From assembly GCF_016097555.1 (NCBI RefSeq), contig NC_054706.1:75734218-75798217 (forward strand): a DNA stretch of 64,000 nucleotides, written 5' to 3'. The notes beneath the pieces were generated by a model. That model was not told the DNA's origin. It saw nothing but the letters and a program-made list of their open reading frames with translations, and did no database searches. The position numbers and the translations under genes are program-made. Shown here piece after piece: positions 58,901 through 64,000 of the stretch; the stretch's first letter is position 1, and each line of letters opens with the position of its first letter. The stretch is from Gigantopelta aegis. Taxonomy: Eukaryota; Mollusca; Gastropoda; Neomphalida; Peltospiridae.

Positions 58901-61844
58901 GTACACGGACCGGCAGGAGCCGGTGGAACCCTGGATGCTGTACCACTTTGATCGATCACGGGACGACGGTACCGAACGGTGAGCCGATGATGCAATCTTC
59001 CAGTTCATTACAGGGCTCCGTCTGCTTGCTGGAACAAACGATCCGCACGGGCCGGTTACTGGTAGCCGTGTAAACCGATGGGGGCCTGTGGCAGCCAACA
59101 ATCGAATGCTGACATCTGCCGGTGGAACCTCCGTGGCGATCATCGAAACCGGACCCTTCTTGGCTGAAACCGGAGGATGGGCCAGCGGCGGTAGCATATC
59201 ATATATGACAGCCAGATAGTCCCTCAGTGACAGGTGGTCCGCCACATCCAGATCTTCCAGCACTGTAAGAACCGATACATCATCAGAAAAGTCACGTAGG
59301 ACCCGTGAACAGGCCAGTCGCTCTGGTCATGGCCCGATGAAGATACCGGAGAACCGGACCGTGGACGGTCCCGTGTGGATACCATGGAACGGATGACCAC
59401 ATCGTCGTTGGATGTGGCAAGGACGGCAACATGTCGTAGAATTGAATTGAACGTAACACTTCCGCCACGGAGTCAGCAATCGAAGGTGAAGATTCCACCT
59501 TCTTGGTCCTCGCTGACACCACTTTCAGGTAAGCCGCGAACTCGACATCAGACAAGCCCGAACAAAGGTCGCATCTTGAAGTGAGGCCACACGGAACACG
59601 ACAACCTGGACATAAGTCGTGTGGGTCGCCGCCGGCAGTAAACTTCTTGCAGCGTAAACACGCTCGAACTAGTCGCTGAACATTATCAGACATGATAATA
59701 GTAATTTTTCAATCTGTGAAAAGAAAGAAAAACCAACCATAACACAAACACAAAGCCGGTAAATAAAGACGCCATTTTGCAAATGGCGTCCGACACGACA
59801 ACCGGCGATATAACAACATTTCATGTAATTAACACTTGGCAAGTCAAGCGAAATACGCGAAAGACATACGAAAGCTAACGAAAATTAAGGTGAAAAACAT
59901 TTCACCCAAAAACAAAGCCATTCAACAAAGACGCCATTTTGCAAATGGCGTCCGACACGACAACCGGCAATATAAACAACATTTCATGTAATTAAACACT
60001 TGGAAAGTCAAGCGACATACGCGAAAAAACATACGAAAGCTAACGAAAACGAAGGTGAAAAACATTTCACCCAAACACGAATACAAAACCAAAGGTCTTA
60101 TAAAAATGTTGACCCCAAACAGAGCTAAGCAAAAGGATGTCCAGACCCTTTAGCGAAGAGAAAAAGAAGGAAGTTACAGTCATGTGACTGGAACTAGTAT
60201 GTATGTAGAGCAGTATGCAGTAGAAGAATTTAGGCCATCCCATTGGCTGTTGGGATGTTCGGACCAGACCACTTGCGTGGGGGGGGGGGGGGGGGGGGGG
60301 GGGGGGTGCCCTTGTTTGAGGACAGGTAATGTCTTAAGAAATGGTTTAACTGGTTCCCAACTTTATTAGTACGTTTAACGTAACTTAAGTGTTAAAACCA
60401 GTGTGGCTTATGTAGTATGCAAAACCCTTTCTCTAAATTTAGATCATCGCGACAATGCCAATCGCTTTAAGATAATACAAAAATTAATGTTTTAAACACC
60501 TAAAAACCTAACGACTACGAAGTTTCAGAACAAATATAGCCTAGCGGTTTAACTGGTTCCCAACCATATCAATAAGTTATGTTAGATAAGTGTTAAAAAC
60601 AGTGTGGTTGATGTAGTGTGCCAGTTCCTGTCTAAATTTAGTTCATCGTGATAATGTCGAATGCACGGTCTGTATACGGACATATACAATGGCATGTAGA
60701 TGGTTGAGCAAATCAAATAGGTGTTAGTTATAATTATATTGCGCAGATGCAGCTGTTACAAAGCAGGTTAGCATGCAGCATTGGGTGACTATTTGCCAAA
60801 GGGTGCATAGTAAGTCAACACTTTTGTTAATGTGCAAATGTTTTATGTTGTCGTTGGAACAGGGCCATGGCATTATAGAAACGTAAAGAAAATTCTCTTC
60901 TGAACCGTTTAAGGAGTTTTAGACTATTAACTTCTCAGTTGCCTCCTCCAACAAAAAATCCTAGCTACACTGTAAACAATGTCACTTTTAAAACTCGGGT
61001 AAAACCACTGACAGCTGTATATGGCCCTGTAGAAGATTTATTTTGTTAATAATGACGCAAGTACTTCAGTCGAGATTCAGTGAGTATGGTAATGTATAAA
61101 TTTTTAGCTTGTATGTCCATTTGTTACACTATCTCGGTTGAGAAACGGTTGAAAAAGGGTGCCACAAGTTTTGAATACCAGCTATATAGAGGATATGTAA
61201 CAATATTCGGACGTAGAAAGAACCACACTTTCTATGTCCCTTCAGAATACATAAAAAGACAGGAAAAACCCCCCACTAAATTATTTAAAAGAAAAAAAAA
61301 CAATGGATATACATGTGTATGTATTATACAGATAGAATAGTGGATATAATATATGCATGTAATATTAACGAGACAGTTATTCAGTTAATTATGTGATTTA
61401 AGAAATATATATCATAGATGACTCCCATTTTTGAATGGATGACTCCCAAAATAAAACCCTGTGAGTCATGATGACTCCCGTTTTCCCGATGCTAGGTGGA
61501 ACCCTGTATATATGCCTAAATGAAGTACAAACATGCTGACATCCAAATATTTAACCTCAAAACCACTGAAATGTCAAGTTTAATTACACTAAAATAACTT
61601 GAAATACATTTCTGAATGCAGACAACTCTCCAGCAGCTGTTAATCATAATGACAGTACTGAACTAAAACGACTGTGCTCAGACAAGACAAAAGTCAATGT
61701 GAGATCTAAAGCCTTGTCAAGGTTTACACACCGAAGAATCATTTACAAAGCAAATGTACTTACTTATTTCTTGTGTTTTATATTTGCAGTCTTTCCAACA
61801 CGTTGACTCAAAGTCCAGCACAATCAGGTACAAGAACGGTTGAC
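46980..61844 (-). CDS. ERI2: ERI1-family exoribonuclease 2 with GRF zinc finger; 5' exon(s) not found
   Basis: Minus-strand exons in order: 61764-61844, 53993-54120, 52970-53117, 51346-51446, 50128-50209, 49181-49269, 46980-48347. All junctions are GT-AG with consistent phase. The exonuclease part shows LIVLDFESTCW (motif I, Asp and Glu), VTWSDWDLGVCLQYECRRKQ (motif II Asp), WIDLRATYRKFYSRKPQGLNGALQ, and GREHSGLCDARNTARLAWRMI (motif III His and Asp), so the DEDDh set is complete. This family removes 3' ends of RNA or DNA. The last exon codes a 455-residue tail with nine copies of a 17-residue repeat and a GRF zinc finger (CKCGRRSKRR, then FFFSCGQG and CGFFQWEKE) that would bind nucleic acid. 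The first coding exon must lie further upstream, in the last 2.1 kb or beyond the window. The intron 54121-61763 holds a DIRS-like fossil. Confidence 0.92.
47625..48065 (-). repeat. Coding 51-bp minisatellite in the ERI2 linker
   Basis: Nine tandem 17-residue units with core MRNNNVDQVSHTAGG. The four central copies (about 47717-47930) are identical at DNA level; outer copies vary (NNNTESVSHT, ENNLDRVSHT, NNENRASHT). The complementary strand is open too, but only as a mirror of the repeat. Confidence 0.95.
48400..49180. other. ERI2 intron, AT-rich
   Basis: No repeat family or gene recognised between the last two ERI2 exons. Confidence 0.5.
50271..50410. mobile_element. Palindromic MITE or fold-back repeat in an ERI2 intron
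   Basis: Arm GTTACTGCCTTAAGATACTG followed by GCTTTATCCTGC is matched inversely by GCAGGATAAAACC and AATATCTTAAGGAAGTAAC. About 140 bp with a GC-rich centre. Confidence 0.7.
51163..51302. repeat. Tandem duplication of about 70 bp
   Basis: Two copies of CAGTTTCCATGGTATCTTTG, a TA run, and ACCATTAAGTTATTTACTGA. The copies differ in the length of the TA run. Confidence 0.9.
51741..52786. mobile_element. Palindrome-rich transposon, possibly Harbinger-related
   Basis: Ends carry CCAGTCACACCG and CGGTGTGACTGG as inverted repeats. Both halves are packed with short forward and inverted copies of CGTGCGATTGGTCG-like words (51760-52100 and 52370-52760). The centre on the minus strand has pieces such as PPGRRKLMSVRLQ and RRRRQ followed by WVRPW, which recall the start of a Harbinger transposase, but they are broken. 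Family assignment is tentative. Confidence 0.55.
53183..53244 (-). mobile_element. Heavily 5'-truncated SINE with target duplication
   Basis: Only the 3' terminal 60 bases (AAATGTTTTATTTAACAACG to ATATGGCATCAGA) are present. TCTCCTGACAA occurs on both sides (about 53168 and 53244), as expected for target-primed insertion. Confidence 0.8.
53752..53842 (+). mobile_element. SINE 3' fragment
   Basis: GACGTCCAATAGCCAATGAT and GTGGTGTCGTTAAATAAAAC are the sense 3' end. Confidence 0.8.
54262..54651. mobile_element. MITE with TTAAAGGGACATTCC ends
   Basis: Left end AAAGGGACATTCCTGAGTTT and right end AAACTCAGGAATGTCCCTTT are perfect inverted repeats, extended by GCTGCA/TGCAGC. Internal parts are also roughly inverted. 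390 bp, in the long ERI2 intron. Confidence 0.9.
55000..60335 (-). mobile_element. DIRS-like tyrosine-recombinase retrotransposon, degraded fossil
   Basis: Element lies on the minus strand in the largest ERI2 intron. Inverted terminal repeats of about 150-180 bp stand near 55040-55190 and 60153-60335 (GAGGACAGGTAATGT ends), and a short copy of the terminal sequence at about 55300 resembles the internal complementary region of DIRS elements. Parts in minus-strand order: a gag-like region with a Cys cluster (about 58600-59693), a strongly decayed reverse-transcriptase area, an RNase H-like part (about 57150-57480), and a tyrosine-recombinase-like frame (55961-57094). Short direct repeats sit at 59753-60078. 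The element is broken by several interruptions and cannot be judged functional. The recombinase frame is still long, so the age is likely moderate rather than ancient. Confidence 0.8.
60343..60670. repeat. Diverged tandem pair, unit about 200 bp
   Basis: GGTTTAACTGGTTCCCAAC occurs at about 60346 and 60547, and each is followed by related blocks (AAGTGTTAAAACCAGTGTGG or similar; TCTAAATTTAGATCATCG or similar). Confidence 0.75.
60880..60972. mobile_element. Fragment of the 5362-5543 MITE family
   Basis: GAAAATTCTCTTCTGAACCG, GGAGTTTTAGACTATTAAC and AATCCTAGCTAC match the element in DPH7 intron 1; the left end is lost. Confidence 0.8.
60973..61763. other. ERI2 intron, AT-rich stretch
   Basis: No gene recognised. 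A short motif family around GATGACTCCC repeats near 61418-61480. The open frame at 61080-61340 shows no family features. Confidence 0.4.
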
Positions 61845-62064
61845 CTAAAAAAAATATATTAAAAATTTACTTTTAACACAAATATAACATAGGGTGAAAG
61901 TTGAAACTACTCAGATTTCTCAAACTGCCAAAGGATAAATTCATTGGCTAGGTTGTATCATCCATGCCATTAACATTATACAGACTACATTGAACATTTG
62001 AGAAGGGGCTTATCAAAGCCACCTACTTTTAATAAGGAGCTCCCTACTTTCAATAAGGAAACAG

Positions 62065-62160
62065 TTAAAGTTTGTTTTATTTAACGACACCACTAGAGCA
62101 CATTGAGCCCATACTTTTACAGTTGGTAAAAGAGTTTGACATTCAATAGCTGATGATCAG
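62065..62160 (-). mobile_element. SINE 3' fragment
   Basis: AGTTAAAGTTTGTTTTATTT and AACGACACCACTAGAGCACA match the family 3' end on the minus strand. Confidence 0.75.
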
Positions 62161-62390
62161 CAAAATCATTGTACATTAAAATAAAAAAATAAAAATATAT
62201 ACTCTGTTAAAAAAGAAACACATAGGCTAAATATTCATGGAATTATCTCTTTAATACAAAGTGGCATAATTTCGTTATTTATGATCGTATCACAGTCAAA
62301 TTTGACGAGTATGTGACAATGTTCTTGCTATGGACTGACGGGAGTGGAGGCGTTTTCGTCACCAAACAGCGTCGCATGAGGGCGCTGAAT

Positions 62391-64000
62391 TCAGTACCTT
62401 GTGTGGCTACCAGCAGCAGCAATCACTGCGCGACATCTCCTTGGCATAGACTGAATGAGTCTCTGAATCCGGGCATGTGGAATCCTTGCCCATTCTTCCT
62501 GCAGTGCATATGACAGTTGCTGAAGTGTTTGAGGCTCCGGGGAACACTGGCATACACATCTGTCCAGTTTGTCCCATAGATGTTCAATGGGGTTAAGATC
62601 TTGATGGCCATGGCAGCACATTAATGTAACGGGGTAAAAATATATAACACTGTATGTATATATGTTTTATTTTATTTGCTACTTATTTTATAATATTTTA
62701 TTAATGGGTTATTTCGTTTGTTTTTAGGATATTCGTCGTAGAGAATACCCTATTAGACAACGCCCTAACCTTTCTTTCCCGTCAAATTGGAGTTTAGCCA
62801 ATGATATTTTATTCTGGTGTCATGTGACATTGGTCACGGCTAGTCCGTGCCACATTCACATTGAACAGCAAGCCATCAACACATGACATAATTCTGAACT
62901 ATTTCTTGATTATTTTTTCATCTTTTCTGCGACGGTTACACAGGTTTGACTAACATGAATTTATATATTTATATAATTATTGTGCACATTATGTTCCATT
63001 ATGATTTAAGTATTAACTATTGATAGATATAAAATCATAATCTGTATTAACTATTGATAGATATAAAATCATAATCTGTATTAACTATGGATAGATATAA
63101 ATTGATAATGTAGTTGACACTAGGGAAAGGTAGTGGTTATAAGTATTTAAAAGTATATTTAATGTAATTTTAATGTATTTTTAAATATATATTCTTAATT
63201 TACTAACTGTAAAGACAATAATTATTAGGGTAATTATATTGTATACAATAACGATAAATATATATAGGTCTAACCATTATATATTTTCGCTTATATTATG
63301 ATGTTTGTTTATAGGATGAGGAACTGTCATTAATACCCGGCAACCAGTTCGGTCCATAGCCCACAGCCAAGGTATGTAACTTAACTATTTATAGGTGTTT
63401 GTGTGTAGTTTCTAGTAACAACGCACACATTTTTCGTGTGTTGTTGGTTTCACAAGCGTGTTGGCCAGCGCTTGTCATTTTGTAAGCTGGATCGATGAAC
63501 CAGTAGTGTATTTATGTTGTATCGAATCAGTGGGTTATGTCCACGGATGAGGTTTTGGATGTATATACATGTTTATTCTGATAACGTATAACTGTTAAGT
63601 AATCTATAAATTGGTATCCTTGACGATGTGTATTTTGTCAAGTTGTGAGATGTATAACATTTGCATTGTATGATGATGACACAGTGTTTTACCAATTATA
63701 TTATATTACATATTTTATATACTATTTTCAGGACCTTTATTTGGCGGTTGCCAAATAAACCGAATCCTACCCAGCATTGTTGTTGTCTTTCTGATTAGAG
63801 GGATTTAACCCAAATGCTACATTAATGTTCTAATTCTGTAGGAAATCCATTGTTGCACATGCCGTATGCGGCCTGGCATTAACCTGCTGAAAAAGTTCTC
63901 TCTGTCGATCCAAAATGGGAAGCATGTGACGGCGAAGAATTTCATCCCGGTAAGCTACAGCTGTCAGGTTGCCTTGTACGAACACAAGTTCACTTCTGCC
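62391..64000 (-). pseudogene. Tc1-like transposase, interrupted
   Basis: Pieces: [21 protein letters not shown] and a GSHTRY end at 62391-62620, and upstream pieces (SELVFVQGNLTAV, ATMDFLQN) between 63827 and 64000. A few bases around the SPD block are lost near 62600 and an in-frame stop follows FLQN, so the copy was likely dead even without the insertion. It is a different subfamily from the other two Tc1-like elements. Confidence 0.75.
62625..63822. mobile_element. Solo LTR of an LTR retrotransposon (fossil)
   Basis: Begins TGTAACGGGG and ends AATGCTACA, with TTAA directly outside both ends (62621-62624 and 63823-63826). It interrupts the Tc1-like transposase at one point, which fixes both limits. 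About 1.2 kb, AT-rich, no internal region. TG...CA ends and a 4-bp duplication fit Gypsy-type or similar; strand and family not decided. Confidence 0.7.

Larger units (their letters stand above)
62200..64000 (-). mobile_element. Third Tc1-like transposon, split by a solo LTR and cut by the window end
   Basis: Left end TACTCTGTTAAAAAAGAAAC resembles the ends of the 42534-44015 element. The transposase C-terminal part lies at about 62391-62620, and the frame resumes on the far side of the inserted LTR at 63827-64000. Confidence 0.8.

Overview
The window reads as an animal nuclear genome, most likely a mollusc and perhaps a gastropod. Its genes are split by GT-AG introns. It is AT-rich and full of microsatellites. 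At least a dozen copies of a tRNA-headed SINE, with a 3' end containing TTTAACGACGC on one strand, are scattered through it; I associate this SINE type with molluscs, but that is from memory and not searched. No prokaryotic features were seen.

Three host genes can be assembled exon by exon. (1) DPH7, plus strand, 4532-19919, six exons, 419 aa, with intact reading frame across all junctions: the diphthine methylesterase of the diphthamide pathway. (2) A secreted trypsin-like S1 serine protease, plus strand, 26826-45502, eight exons, 402 aa, with signal peptide, an unusual aromatic/His-rich pro-region, RIVGG activation site and a full catalytic triad. (3) ERI2, minus strand, 61844-46980, seven exons seen with the first one(s) missing from the window: a DEDDh exonuclease with a GRF zinc finger and a 17-residue tandem repeat in its linker. 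The protease and ERI2 are convergent, with their 3' ends about 1.5 kb apart.

The rest is mostly repeats. Intron 1 of DPH7 holds a 4.2 kb array of a 40-bp unit and intron 1 of the protease a 4.4 kb array of a 46-bp unit; each has higher-order structure. Smaller arrays (66, 59, 56, 51, 41 and 30 bp units) lie elsewhere. Mobile elements include three different Tc1-like elements (one, 42534-44015, looks intact with a complete DD34E transposase), a 5'-truncated LINE, hAT-like non-autonomous elements with exact target duplications of 6 and 8 bp, several MITEs and fold-back elements, a possible Harbinger-related element, a degraded DIRS-like retroelement in the large ERI2 intron, and a solo LTR inside the third Tc1-like element.

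The left end (1-1895) carries two parts of one multi-copy uncharacterised protein family in opposite orientations on either side of a TA repeat; a C-terminal relic of the same superfamily lies in protease intron 5. I did not find a clear new defence or metabolic system. The most interesting items are the paired giant first-intron minisatellites, the inverted two-part gene, the coding repeat in ERI2, the apparently intact Tc1-like element, and the SINE that ends directly at a splice acceptor.
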